DNA of 64,000 nucleotides from Calamus simplicifolius (lineage: Eukaryota; Streptophyta; Magnoliopsida; Arecales; Arecaceae). The notes under the pieces are model-generated. The model worked only from the letters and a program-made list of their open reading frames with translations. It made no database searches and was not told the DNA's origin. The stretch spans positions 31,227-95,226 of the forward strand of contig UESW01000098.1 in the NCBI GenBank assembly GCA_900491605.1, read 5' to 3'. The translations under genes and the position numbers were made by a program. Below, in pieces: positions 11,425-22,574 of this stretch. Within the stretch, counting starts at the first letter, position 1. Each line of letters begins with the position of its first letter.

Positions 11425-11853
11425 GGAGAAGAAAAAATAGAGATAGAAGGATTTAAATCTAAAAAATTTTATTCTATTGTTTTGGAGATCCTGCTGTTGC
11501 AAGAGCTTGGAGTTTTGTATCTCAACAAGCCACTGATGAAAGGTTTATTTAATTTTTTTATTGTTACATTTATATTATTTCTTTAAGCATCTGAAGGTTT
11601 TATTGGGTTTGCACCTTCACATGATCGTGCTCGCGATAGGAGGACTGGATCGAGCCGGATCGTTGTACCTTAGGAACAAATCGTCTATAACTCGTACGAG
11701 GGAGCGAAAACTTGTCCTTAGGGCAGTGTCTAACACGTCTCGATTAGCAAGATTTTTTTTATATTTCGTTTATTTTTTGAATTTAAATTTTTAAGTTAAT
11801 TTTTTAGTATTTTTAGAAAGAATTTTTTATAAAAACAAAATAATTTTCTAACA
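11161..11853 (+). repeat. 3' LTR of copia X (probable)
   Basis: The sequence from TATTGGAA to TTCTAACA has mutually complementary ends like TG...CA LTR termini. It follows the pol end by about 570 bases of 3' untranslated sequence that is itself conserved in the relative at 41690-41960. A TATA-rich stretch lies at 11380-11420. The tail at 11588-11750 (CTGAAGG..GGGTTTGCACC..) has a diverged copy at 26045-26235. Exact edges are inferred. Confidence 0.55.
11200..11350. repeat. GCGAGCATT / AATGCTCGC inverted word cluster
   Basis: Short words around GAGCATT, AATGCTCGC and GAGCGTT occur repeatedly in both orientations just upstream of the TA-rich TATA region of the copia X LTR, so the stretch can fold into several small hairpins. 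Confidence 0.65.
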
Positions 11854-12531
11854 AGAATGATGTTTCTAGTAGACGAAACGTACTGATTTGTTTGCTAAGG
11901 TTATGTGTCATTTCAACAAAGGAAAGTGCAAGATGGAGACGGTGAGGCAGAGGAATGGTTTCATATTTTTGTTTTGCCACTAAGCTCAAGATTGCCATTT
12001 GTGTGAAGATGACCCACAATAGACAAGGCAGCTGGATGTTTTGGATTATTATTATGTGTTCTTTGGATGGTTATCTTATATGGTCATTTGATCCAGAAAT
12101 TTGTGGCATGGTGATCCTTGGAACATCTTTCATTACTATCATTTTCACTTGTATATTTGTTGGCCCAAAACTCCCTGATTTTGTGCAATGTTTTGTGCAT
12201 TGAGAAAAAAAGTCTTAAAACATAGTATATGGAACAGCAAAAACAATTTACCATGCTAGAGGATCAATATGGTACATGCAAAATTTTTACCTTGATAAGT
12301 TATTTCAAATATAATTAGTTGCTGATTTTCTTCAACGTATTTCAATCATCCTGTGTCATTGTACATTGCTATTGCGTCGCTATTTGTGATATCCTTTTTT
12401 TATGCCGCTAAATTAAAATTTTCTTATAGTACTTCTAGCCACACTCTTGACTAACGTTATGGTATGAGCTCCTATCCCTATTTGTTTTGTTCAACGAGAG
12501 ATTTTCTCCATACTCTCATGTTATGGGATGA

Positions 12532-12569
<38 letters not shown>

Positions 12570-13146
12570 CTCATTAATTTCATAGTATGATTTAACTTAT
12601 AAATCTATGAGAGATCCTATTTAATTTGAGATAGCTTTGGGAAGGACTTAAGAATAACCATTCATCGTCAGCGATCTGAGCAAGCTATTTTCTAACAGCT
12701 TGGAGCAAATAGCTGCCTTTTGTACCACTATGTAATGGCCTTAGCTCAAGGGCATGTCACTAATTAAAAAATGATCTTAGCTTTACGGTAAGCCAGCATT
12801 AAATATTTGCTAAGGGTAATGCATGCCATCGATCTACAGATGAATCACGCATTAAGAGCTCCTGGAAGACTGAAGTTTCTTCTGGCTGAACATAAACTGA
12901 GGTATCATCTCATCTCAAAACTATTTCGATAAACACAACGTGACATCAAATTCTTCATTTCATAATGCAAAAAAAAGAACTTTCACGTGATGAGGCTAGC
13001 ATCAAATATTCATTACCAGGATAAGAAAAAATAGTTATGTATCATCACGATCTAAGGCTATTAACTTATTTAAGGCCATTGTAATGCTCATTAACAAGTT
13101 GGCCACATTCAATGAGTCCGCTTGAGAGTTCACTTGGCTGATGCAT

Positions 13147-13182
<36 letters not shown>

Positions 13183-13310
13183 AATTAGGGATGCAAAGAA
13201 AAAGCGGCATTAGTAAGAAGAGAGGAAATTTTTTCAGGGCCATGTGGGCTTCCTCAATCATCCTACCCACTGCACATTTCTAGGAGGAGGAGTATAATGG
13301 TTTCCATAAT
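11854..13310. other. AT-rich stretch without recognised gene
   Basis: I see no coding homology here. It holds a GA microsatellite (about 12536-12565) and a TA microsatellite (about 13150-13180). Short open frames lack any family signature. Confidence 0.6.
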
Positions 13311-14367
13311 GGCTCGTTTGGTTCAGAGAAAATAACTTTCAAATAGGGATAGAATGTTAAAAATTAGATTCTTAAGCATAAAATATTATATTTTGTTGAT
13401 CATGAAAAACAAACATTTTTTTTTTTTGAGAATGGATGAAGCTATCTCATTTGGTTGAATAGTTTCTTTCACAGAAAAAAATTACAAAATATCAAAAATA
13501 TCAATTATGCCCTTTAATGCAGAATGCCAATTATGCCAATTATCAAGGATCAATCGCCCTGAATTAGTCTTTTGATTTATTCAAGAAAAAATACTCAAGA
13601 AAAAAAGAAAAAATAGGATATTTATTCAAGTTCCTAAACTTGGATCGAATCGTCGCAACGCCATTCTTTGTTGGCTAATAAAATATATATAGAAAAATCT
13701 TCAAATCATTTTAAAAATAGAAAAATGGTAACGAAATCATAATAGAATGCAATCTTGAGATTTTTGTAACTCTAAAGAAACATGCCCAAAAAAACAACAG
13801 AAAAAAAAAATCAAGTTCAAAAACCAAATTGACACAACAACAAGCATCAATCTGTAGAAAAGATCTCAATCTATTTTTACCTCTCTTTCAGTTGACACTC
13901 CATGGATTTGAAGCAAAGAGAAGCAAATGAGCGAGAGCTGAAGCATTTTTTCTCTCCTTTTCTCGCCCACTTTTTGAAAAAAAAAGTATATTACGAGAAA
14001 GAAGGGTATATTGGAAAAAAAAAGAAATGTATTGTGATGAAAAAGTAAATCCCATAGTACCATAAGATTTTATTTTTTATAAAATGCAAGAATTCAAATC
14101 ATGTGACGAATGGATCCTAAAAGTATGAATCAAATATTTTATGTTGAGGGGTTTGACAAACCGGAGGGAACCTGGTCCCTAGAGAAGGAGGGAAATTTCC
14201 GAGCACCTCGTTGATGCTAAACGATCCTCCTAGGGAGGGGGTGTGACCCCTCGCCTCCCGCGAGCGCTTACTGGAGTGGTGATGCGTGCCGAGTTTCCAC
14301 AGGTCGAGATTAATAACTCGACCGATCGAAACACTCGCCAGGAATGGTTTAAATATGGACCAGAGGG

Positions 14368-14690
14368 ATGCATGTGCCAGTCATCCTTTCAGCTAGTTTT
14401 CCAGCGGCTCTTGAGTGTGGATATGGCCTCGGCGGCGAAAGACGATCAACTCAAGGGACAAACGGTAGTGCCGACGGCCGCAGGGACTCCCGGGAGAGTC
14501 GCATCGCAGTGATCGTTGATGGAGTGGCCTTGGCATCAGCGTTCGCGAGCCATGAGCAGCTACAGAGGGCGGCCGAACAATATCTGGCCGTCTCGATGAG
14601 GGAGGTCGAGTCCCTCCACGTGTTATCAGTCAGCAGGAAGGGGAAATAGCGTCCCTTCGCCAAAAGATTGCCGAGTTAGTTTAGCGTGGG
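14368..14690 (+). pseudogene. Antisense coiled-coil ORF remnant in the Tat element
   Basis: On the strand opposite to pol, a frame reads ASHEQLQRAAEQYLAVSMRE. After a one-base shift near 14618 it continues VISQQEGEIASLRQKIAELV and stops at about 14682. The heptad-like spacing of hydrophobic residues predicts a coiled coil. Some Tat elements carry an antisense gene between pol and the 3' LTR, for example gene23 of Grande, and related coiled-coil 'gypsy-type transposon' proteins are known. I assign it to that class by position and composition only. A polymerase II-like TATA (TATAATAAG) lies downstream near 14775. Confidence 0.45.
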
Positions 14691-14866
14691 GAGAGTTCGG
14701 CGGCTCCCGGAGAAGATGCGAAGCCTCTGTCAAGGCTACTTTTTTCTTTTCATTTCCTCTTTGTCGTTTTCTCTATAATAAGCAGAAATGGGCAACTTTT
14801 GTTTTCGTTGCCATCCCCAAGATGTTTGTCTTTGTCGAACAACGTTTCGTGTTTTGGAGACTAACT

Positions 14867-15530
14867 AGGTCGGCCGGGGCTTGTAAGCGGCCCAAATCCG
14901 AGCATAGTTTAGGAGAATACTTAGGTCGACCGGGGCTTGTAAGCTGCCCGAATCCAAGCTAAGTCTTGAAGAACGTTTAGGTCTGCCAGGGCTTGTAAGC
15001 GGCCCGAATTCGACCATAGTTTGGGAGAATACTTGGGTCAGCCGGGGCTTGTAAGCTGCCCGAATCCGAGCTAAGTCTTGAAGAACATTTAGGTCGGCCG
15101 GGGCTTGTAAGCGGCCCAAATCCGAGCATAGTTTGGGAGAATACTTAGGTCGGCCGGGGCTTGTAAGCTGCCCGAATCCGAGCTAAGTCTTGAAGAACGT
15201 TTAGGTCGGCCGGGGCTTGTAAGCGGCCTGAATCCGAACCTAGTTTAGGAGAATACTTAGGTCGGCTGGGGCTTGTAAGCTGTCCGAATCCGAGCTAAGT
15301 TTTGAAGAACGTTTAGGTCGGCCGGGGCTTGTAAGCGGCCCGAATCCGAGCATAGTTTAGGATAATACTTAGGTCGGCCGGGCTTGTAAGCTGCCCGAAT
15401 CCGAGCTAAGTCTTGAAGAACGTTTAGGTCGGCTGGGGCTTGTAAGCGGCCCGAATCTGAGCATAGTTTAGGAGAATACTTAGGTCGGCCGGGGCTTGTA
15501 AGCTGCCCGAATCCAAGCTAAGTCTTGGGC
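14867..15530. repeat. 56-bp tandem array with 112-bp dimer structure
   Basis: About twelve monomers of 56 bases begin AGGTCGGCCGGGGCTTGTAA. Two types alternate: one continues GCGGCCCGAATCCGAGCATAG, the other GCTGCCCGAATCCGAGCTAAG, giving a 112-base higher-order unit. It lies between the integrase end and the element terminus, where Tat elements commonly hold variable non-coding arrays. Confidence 0.9.
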
Positions 15531-15789
15531 ACTGTTTGGTTCTCGACCATGCTGGAGCATCCGGTCATACCGAGCTTTTACCAAGCGGGATTTGACTTAG
15601 CCGAGGTTCGGAGATTCAATTCAAAGCTCGGGGAAATGGCTCGGTTGTGCTGATAGTGAGCTAGAGGTATCAATTTCTCATCGCAATTTTTCCAGAGAGT
15701 CGACCATGTCGTAAATAACAGGAATAAGATGCCAGAGTTATAAACGGGGCAGGTCAAAGAGGCGTACCCTACTGATAGTATACGTGGAG

Positions 15790-16977
15790 ATTGTCCGAGT
15801 TCCACGTCCGGGGAATGGATTTCCCACTTAGATCCTAGACCTTGTAGGGGCTAGGTCCAATGACTTCCTCTACTTGGTAGGGGCCTTCCCAGTTCGGCGA
15901 GAGCTTTCCTTGCTCCAGCGGCTTGGAGATGGATGCTTTCCAGAGAATGAGATCGCCAGGTGAGAAGGATTTCCCTTTGACTCTGGAGGCGTGATAACGG
16001 GCCACTCTATGCTGGTACGCGGCCATTCTGATTCGAGCTTTTTCCCCTCTTCTACCAAGTCGAGATTGGTGCGGAGCTGCTCGTCGTTGGCTTCTTTGAG
16101 TAGCTTTCAACTCGAGGAGAGGGGAGGCCTATCTCCACTGGGATGACGGCTTCCATGCCAAAAGCCATCGGGAACGGGGTCTCGCCGGTGGGGATCCTCC
16201 GGGTGGTGCGGTAGGCCCATAGAACATGGTGAAGTTCGTCCGCCCATCTGCCTCGGGCTCTGGCGAGCCGAGCTTTAATCCCTTGAAGCAGGGTTGATTT
16301 GTTACCTCGGCTTCTCCGTTGGCTTGCGGATGCCCTACTGAGGCGAGGCGATGGCTAATGCCGTGATCTTCGCAGAACTCCCGGAACTTGGGATTATTGA
16401 ACTGCTTGCCGTTGTCAGTGATGATGGTATGCAGGAGGCCGAAGTGATAGATGATGGATTTCTACACAAATCTCTGGCCCAAGCTTCGGTGATTTGGGCG
16501 ACTACCTTAGCCTCGACCCACTTAGTGAAGTAATCAATGGCGACGAATAAAAACCTCCTCTGTCCGGTGGCGAGGGGAAAAGGACCAAGAATATCCATCC
16601 CCCACTTAGCAAAGGGCCAAGCGGAGGAGATGGGGATCAGACTGGCAGAGGGAGCCTCTGAATGTTGGAGTGCCTCTGGCAGGGGTCACAGGCTCGGATA
16701 AGATCGTCGCATCCTTTTGCATGGTTGGCCAGTAATATCCCTGGCGAAACACCTTGTGGCATAGAGATCGACTTTCTAAATAACTGCCACAAATTCCTTC
16801 ATGCACCTCCCGAAGTGCATAGTCAGCCTCAGATGGGCGGAGGCATCTGAGAAGCGGCATGGAGAAGGACCGCTTATAGAACTGGTCGTCGATTAGCACA
16901 TAGTGGGTAGCTTGCAACTTCAACTTTCTTGCTTCCCTGCGATCGGATGGGAGCGACCTTTCCTTAAGATACTTCAA
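15790..16977 (-). pseudogene. Gypsy integrase (Tat element)
   Basis: The N-terminal zinc-binding H2C2 region is visible at 16977-16606 (LREVHEGICG, then CHKVFRQGYYWPTMQKDA). The catalytic core starts at 16598 (MDILGPFPLATGQRRFLFVA, then IDYFTKWVEAK). The C-terminal DNA-contacting part lies at 16110-15835 (FSPGDLILWKAS, then EQGKLSPNWEGPYQV). Several frame changes separate these blocks, for example near 16600 and between 16335 and 16110. The chain ends close to 15790, just before the tandem array. The fragment is homologous to the integrase tail at 33780-34210. Confidence 0.85.
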
Positions 16978-17010
16978 TATAGGGTCAAACCAGGATGGTT
17001 CGACCTCAAT

Positions 17011-17719
17011 CTACATCACTCGGTCTGCCTCCGCGATGCTGGGCTTTTCCAGAATTTCCAAGGGGAACTTCCACTCGGAGTCCATCGACTCCGCAGTTGC
17101 TAGCCGGGATAATAGATCGGCACGAGCATTTTCGATCTGGGAATCTGGACAACTTCGAATTCGGTGAAGTAAGAGAGTAAGTTCACACCTCTTGGAGATA
17201 CGAATCATGTTGCTCTCGGGCCTCAAACTCGCCTCGCACGTGACTGGCTACCAACTGAGAGTCGGTAAAGGCATTCAGTTTCTTCACTTTCAGGTCACGG
17301 GCGATTCAGAGTCCGACGAGCAGAGCTTCATACTCAGCTTCGTTGTTGGAGGCTTGGAAGGAGAATCGAACGCCATACTCAAAGGTTATCCCCTCTGGGC
17401 TGGTGAGGACTAGACCAGCACCGGAGCCATTGGCGTTGGAGGATCCGTTGACGTGGAGCAGCCACAGGGCATTTGGTCTAGGATGTTCGGAGGAGTCCGG
17501 GGCGGAGCCATCTTCTGGGATAGTGCATTCAAGGAGGAAGTCGGCTAGGACTTGCGCTTTTATGGCAGGGCGAGGCTGATACCGGATGTCATGCTCGCTC
17601 AATTCAACGGCCCATTTTGCCATTCTTCCTGATGTCTCCGGGCGGTGGACTACCGCCTTGATTGGTTGGTAGGTGAGGACCGTCACAAATGCGCCTGAAA
17701 ATATGGTCGTAACCTCCAA
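17011..17719 (-). pseudogene. RNase H connection and second (archaeal-type) RNase H, Tat element
   Basis: The frame at 17719-17306 carries the end of the gypsy RNase H and the connector (MAKWAVELSEHDIRYQPRPA, then KAQVLADFLLE). It then opens a second RNase H: WLLHVNGSSNANGSGAGLVL and SNNEAEYEALLVGL, with the acidic residues of the archaeal-type fold. The frame shifts near 17306 and continues at 17226-17011 (IENARADLLSRLATA). This second RNase H is the diagnostic domain of Tat retrotransposons. Confidence 0.88.
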
Positions 17720-18826
17720 ACCGACGTTATTAGGGCCAGCATCAGCTTCTCGATCCAGGTGTATCTCGTTTCGGTGTCCCAGAGCAGTTTGCTGGCATAG
17801 TAGATCGGCTTTTGAGTCTTCTTCTCTTCTCTGACCAAAATTGAGCTAATTGCGCCTTCCGAAACTGCCAGATTAGAAACAGCATTTCTCCCGGATCGGG
17901 GCTGCTGAGAAGAGGCGGAGAGCCGAGATACTTCTTGAGGTCTTCGAATGATTTTTGGCACTCAGGAGTCCATTGAAAGTTCTTAGCGGATCCGAGAGCT
18001 TTGAAGAAAGGGAGGCTCCTCTCGGTCGATCGAGCCACAAAGCGGTTGAGGGCCGCAATCCTCCCCGTCAGGCGCTGGACTTCTTTGACAGACGAAGGTG
18101 GTGCCATTTGCTGAAGGGCTTGAATCTTCTGCGGGTTGGCTTCGATGCCTCGCTGAGAAACCATAAAGCCCAGAAATTTTCTGAGGTGACGCCGAAGGCA
18201 CACTTTGTCGGATTGAGCTTCATCCGATACTTTCAGAGTATCGAAGCTTTCTGAGAGGTCTTCAATATGCTGGGAAGCTTCTTTGCTTTTAACCAGCATG
18301 TCATCAATGTATACTTCCATGTTCCGACCGATCTGCTCCTTGAAGACCTTGTTTACTAGCCTTTGGTAGGTGGCGCCCGCATTCTTTAAACCAAACGGCA
18401 TGACTCGGTAGCAATAGGTACCTCGGTCGGTTATGAAGGCTATTTTTTCTTCATCTTCGGGTGCCATCCAAATTTGGTTATAGCTTGAGTAGGCATCCAT
18501 GAAGGTCAGCATCTGATGGCCGGAGGTGGCGTCCATGAGCTGATCATCCATGGGAGAGGGAAACTGTCATTTGGGCATGCTTTATTAAGGTCGGTGAAGT
18601 CGATGCAGATTCTCCACTTGCCATTTGACTTTTTCACCATGACGACATTGGATAGCCAGCTAGGATAATTTACCTCTCGAATGAAGTTTGCCTTAATGAG
18701 TTTGTCCACCTCTTCTTCAATTGCTCTTTGCCGGTCAGGGGCGAAGCTTCTCTTCTTCTGCTTCAGGTCGGGACATCTCGTCCATATTAAGATGGTGGAC
18801 AAGGATGTCGGACTGATCCCAGGCAT
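17683..18826 (-). pseudogene. Gypsy reverse transcriptase and first RNase H (Tat element)
   Basis: 18826-18506 holds the RT N-terminal block (AIEEEVDKLIKANFIREVNY, then SNVVMVKKSNGKWRICIDF). After a small frame change, 18551-17742 carries TFMDAYSSYNQIWM, FGLKNAGATYQRLVNKVF and an intact active site, YIDDMLVKS (about 18320-18294). It then reaches the RT-RNase H thumb block TPECQKSFEDLKKYL. A further frame change near 17900 leads to the RNase H-like block KPIYYASKLLWDTETRY at 17961-17683. The catalytic residues survive but the frame does not. Confidence 0.9.
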
Positions 18827-19240
18827 GTCTGAGGCTGACCAGGCGAAGACATCAGCATTCCTTCGGAGAAAATTGATCAGATCTAGCCGAATCTCCCCTT
18901 CAGCAGCGATCCGATCCTTATGGTTTGGTCAGGCCGAGCTTCGTCCAAGGGCACTTCCTCCAGCTCTTCGGTTGGTTCTCCTCGCTGCTCGGCGAAATCC
19001 TCCGAGCGTCTAGTCCATCAACCTCGGCAGTCTAGATTGCAGGCTGGTGATGAAACACTACCGAGCTATTGCTTGGCTTCCCCGAACTTCACCTACCCCT
19101 CGCTCGGTAGGGAACTTCATAACAAGATGCGGGATGGAGACGGCAGCTCTGAGAGATTAGGCCGGGTCTTCCCAGGATAGCATTGTAGGGCGACGAAGCT
19201 TGGTCACCAGGAAATTTGTATACACAGTGGCCACACGGGG

Positions 19241-19435
19241 CTAGGTCCCCGCACGGACCGTCAAGGTGACGATCCCCTCCGGGACAACAATATCGCCGGT
19301 GAACCCCATTAGGGTGGAGTCCACGGCTCGGAGATTCTCTATAAAAAGCTTCATTTTCACAAACACATCGAGGTACAAAACATTGACGGAGCTTCCACTA
19401 TCAATGAGAATCCGGCTTACATCATAGTTGTTCAA
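19241..19435 (-). pseudogene. Gypsy aspartic protease (Tat element)
   Basis: The block starts NNYDVSRILIDSGSSVNVLY, the retropepsin active-site motif D-S-G-S-S typical of Tat elements, followed by LMGFTGDIVVPEGIVTL. It lies between gag and RT on the same strand, as expected for a gypsy gag-pol. It is about 64 codons long in the open frame and broken on both sides. Confidence 0.85.
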
Positions 19436-19588
19436 ATTTAGAGATACAACTAACGCATCATCATGTGGGAACTGTACCCCTTGGAAGTCGTCATTGGAGA
19501 AAGAAAGTTCGTCGGGGCGTGCCTTCTTCGGCGCCGGACCTTCTTCATCGTCCCTCCACCTGTAGGACCACCGACCGCCTCAATTACA

Positions 19589-21129
19589 TTAATGTGGCCA
19601 GCAACTACTGAGGATTTGGAGGGGGAGGAGGTTGCTGCTGGGGCTCAGGCCGGCGATCGCCCCCATTCCTTGGCTCGGGGGCTCCCCTGAACCGATCCGT
19701 CTACCCCGCTGGATGAGCCTTTCAATCTCATTCTTAAGTTGCCAGCACTCTTCGGTGTCGTGGCCATGGTCGCGGTGGTAGCGGCAATATTTGGCGGGAT
19801 CTCTCAGGCCGCATTCCCTCGAGAGGAGGAGGTCGAGGGAGCTGGCGCTTGATCTCCATGAGGATCTCTGCCCTTGGGGCAGTGAGCGGAGTGAACCGGT
19901 GGAACCTCCTAGGCGGGCTCCGAGAGGTTTCCTCGGTGGTGGCTGGAGAATCCTCTGGCGGCGAGGCGGACTTGGCCAGCGGGCAGGTCGGTGCCTATCG
20001 GAGCCCTTGGGCTCCTTCTTCTTCGCTAGCTCGGCTCGAGCAGCTCTCCGTGACTCCTCGACTCTGGCATATTTGTCGGTCAGGGCCATCATGTCGGAGA
20101 GGTTTGGAGGGTAACTGACCTCCAGCACCAGGTAGAAGTTGCTTTCCTTCAATACTTTGCCCGTTAGGGCGGACATGGCCACCTCATGATTAAGGTGGTC
20201 CACCTCTAGCATGGCCGTATTAAAACAGCCAAGATACTTCTTCAGGGACTCCCCCTCTCTCTGCTTAACTTTGGAGAGGGAGTCGGATCTTCATCGGTGG
20301 CAGCGGCTATTGACGAACTGGCTGATGAATAGGTGGCTCAGCTCGTCAAAAGAATTAACAGAACTTGGTTTCAAAGCATTGAACCAGGTTCAGGCAGACC
20401 CCCTGAGGGTGGAAGGGAAAGCGCGGCAGAGGACCGCGTCTGATGCTCCATGGAACATTATTATTGATCGAAAGCTGCTGAGATGATCGTCGGGGTCAGA
20501 GGAGCCATGATAAGGCTCGATGGCAGGCAGCTTGACATGGGAGGGAATCACTTCCTCCATGATCTTCTTAGAGAAGGGGCGCCCTGCTCCGCTTTATTCT
20601 GAAGCGGATGGGCTTGCTTGGCGGCGTCAAGCTCTCGACGCATTTCTTGGAGTTGGCGGCGGATCTCTTCATCAGGAAGAGCAAGAGGGGCAGGACGAGG
20701 AGGATACTGAGACGGTGTCGAATCATGGCGAGAATACACCGGGAGAGAGATCGGGCCCGCCGAGATCTGGGAGATCTATGCCGCGGGCTCGCTGGGGAGC
20801 TGACTCAGCTTCCCTGGGACGGCGAGGGGGGTCCGCAACCCCGTGCGGACTGAAAGAAGAGATCACGGATGAGCGGGGGCTGCATCCTCCTCAGGAGGGT
20901 GAGGAGCATGTGCGGCCGGACGGGGGGCTTCGGAGCGCCCCTGAGTCAGGTGGGCCAGAGCCTGAACCTGCTGGGCCAGTAAGGCGAACTGGTCCTGAGT
21001 CACCGGGGCCGCCGGCGGTGATGGAGTCTCGATTGACGGTGGTGGCGGTGCGACATTGCTCACTGGATCAGGCCTTTGAGAGGCGACCTGATCTCGGACT
21101 TCGGAGGTGGCCTTTCTTCGGTTGGCCAT
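19589..21129 (-). pseudogene. Gypsy gag (Tat element)
   Basis: The likely start is the ATG at 21129 (MANRRKATSEVRDQVASQRP), 87 bases from the LTR, followed by a Pro-rich and Gln-rich stretch. The conserved gag core is visible at about 20400-20212 (TWFNALKPSSVNSFDELSHL, then FISQFVNSR). It continues at 20212-19589 with LEVDHLNHEVAMSALTGKVL and LSDMMALTDKYARVEESRRA. A candidate zinc-knuckle region follows, CRYHRDHGHDTEECWQLKNE. At least three frame changes occur. The same start is found in the deleted relative near 34818. Confidence 0.82.
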
Positions 21130-21197
21130 TGGAGGAATCCTCTTGCAGACTGAGATCCTTATCTCCTGGATCACAAGTTTTTAGGGACTTGAGGGCC

Positions 21198-21214
21198 CTT
21201 CCTCTAGCGCCAAT
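21198..21214 (-). promoter_or_regulatory. Primer-binding site candidate of the Tat element
   Basis: The minus strand reads TTGGCGCTAGAGGAAGG immediately inside the LTR end. The homologous position at 34875-34891 reads TTAGCGCTAGAGGAAGG. Many plant Tat elements start this site with TGGCGC. The tRNA is not identified. Confidence 0.6.
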
Positions 21215-21215
21215 C

Positions 21216-22312
21216 TATTGCTGCTGAAATCCGTCCTCCAACTCGGGCGCGACTGGGCTTCGAGACGGGCTTCCTCCTGGGCGGACCTGCAAGACAGTCC
21301 TCACGCGAGAGCGTTGGGGGTGGCCCTTTGTGGAAGACCCTCCGATGCTCAAGTCAGTGGAGATCGATAGTCAATAGAAACGAGGAGAAGGCTCTCGCCG
21401 AAGAGTTCCTCCAGAGGCCCCGAGCGGAGCGCTAATGGCGGAAGTAAGGGCAGAGAGAGAGGGAGAGAGAAAGAGCTAGTGAGCAAGTGTGCGCACGGGG
21501 GATCGCGTACCTGAGGGGGTCTGAAGCTGTGGTATTTATAGAAGATCACCTGGTTGTTTGGGAGCATCGTAGGTCCAAAAGCCGTTGAGATATGAATCTG
21601 TTTGTTATAAGATTGATAGGATTCGTATCCGGTTAGTTAGAGGATCAACGGCTAGGAGAGTTTGTTGATGTCTCGAGATGTGGTGGGAGCATAAGCCGCA
21701 GGGGCTTAGGCCACTCTCAGACATGATTCCTGTTTCGAATCTTAAGGATTTAAGCTTTCCCACGCCGGATTCTGCAGAGGTATGGGGATCACTCGGGCTA
21801 GGCCGAGTGATAGGAAGGAACCAGCTAGAAAAGCCGGGTGGTGGGATAGTTCGGTTAGAGCCAAGGGATGACAGCTCGGCTGGAGGGGCCAACAGACGGT
21901 AGCTCGGCTGGGACCGAGAAACGAGGGCTCGGCTAGGGCCGAGAGATGAGAGCTCGGCTGGGACTAAGAAATGATAGCTCGGCTGGGACCGAGAAATGGA
22001 AGCTCGGCTGGGACCGAGAGATGATAGCTCGGCTGGGACCGAAAGATGGACCGAGAGATGATGGGCTGGGACCGAGAGATGATAGCTCGGCTGGGATGAT
22101 AGCTCGGCTGGGACCGAGAGATGATGTAAGCCCGGATGGGGGTGCGAAACGCGGTCCGCGCCTTGAGAATCCTTGGCATAGTGAGGGGGCTAAGGCGCCC
22201 CGACCTACCGAGGCTGACCTATCTCTGGCAGGTGTCGCACAGCGAGCATGAATCAGGGCTAACCTTAGCCACGTACACAATTATTGAAGCATAGTAATTT
22301 TACCCCTCAACA
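21216..22312 (-). repeat. 5' LTR of the Tat element (1,097 bp)
   Basis: In plus orientation it begins TATTGCTGCTGAAATCCG, homologous to the LTR starts at 29250 and 34893 (TGTTGCCGCTGAAATCTG), and ends TTACCCCTCAACA. A minus-strand TATA box (TATAAATACC) lies at 21531-21540. U3 contains an array of GAGCTCGGCTGGGACCGAGA-like units at about 21860-22130. Confidence 0.85.
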
Positions 22313-22574
22313 TTTTAATTTATAAAAAATAAAATTTTATGATCTTTTTGACCATGAATCAAACGAGCCTGAAGAGAAAATCTCACATTGTAGCTTTGGT
22401 ACCAAGCATGCCTCTATGGAGAGGATGCACCCAACTCTCTAAGATGATCAGAGATGGTAAAAAAAATTTTAGCACTCAAGGCTAAGATGAGAGGCCATTA
22501 TTTATGCAGAGTTGGAAACGAGGCAAGAGATGAAGATATGAGATTCCGAATCTATGGGCTTCGCAGTGAAGGAG

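Larger units (their letters stand above)
14142..22312 (-). mobile_element. Tat-lineage Ty3/gypsy retrotransposon
   Basis: A minus-strand gypsy element flanked by the 5-bp direct repeat TTTTA (14137-14141 and 22313-22317). In transcription order it shows the 5' LTR (22312-21216), a primer-binding site, gag, aspartic protease, RT, RNase H, a second archaeal-type RNase H, integrase, a tandem array and a terminal segment. Integrase after RNase H marks Ty3/gypsy, and the second RNase H marks the Tat lineage. Frameshifts break gag and pol. No 3' LTR homologous to the 5' LTR is visible. Instead the left end begins TGTTGAGGGGT, an inverted copy of the right end. Confidence 0.88.
13311..22369. mobile_element. 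MITE with 15-bp terminal inverted repeats, split by Tat element
   Basis: GGCTCGTTTGGTTCA at 13311-13325 pairs with the reverse complement of TGAATCAAACGAGCC at 22355-22369 (14 of 15 matches). Removing the Tat element and one TSD leaves about 0.88 kb of AT-rich non-coding sequence, a plausible MITE. The start resembles hAT or PIF MITE ends. No flanking duplication is obvious, so the superfamily is open. Confidence 0.6.

Noticed and set aside
14860..15530. Possible CRISPR array
   Set aside because: The units are contiguous 56-base tandem repeats without unique spacers, and the genome is a plant.
20520..21227. A 235-codon plus-strand open frame
   Set aside because: It is antisense to the Tat gag start and shows no family motif; the gag on the minus strand explains the sequence.
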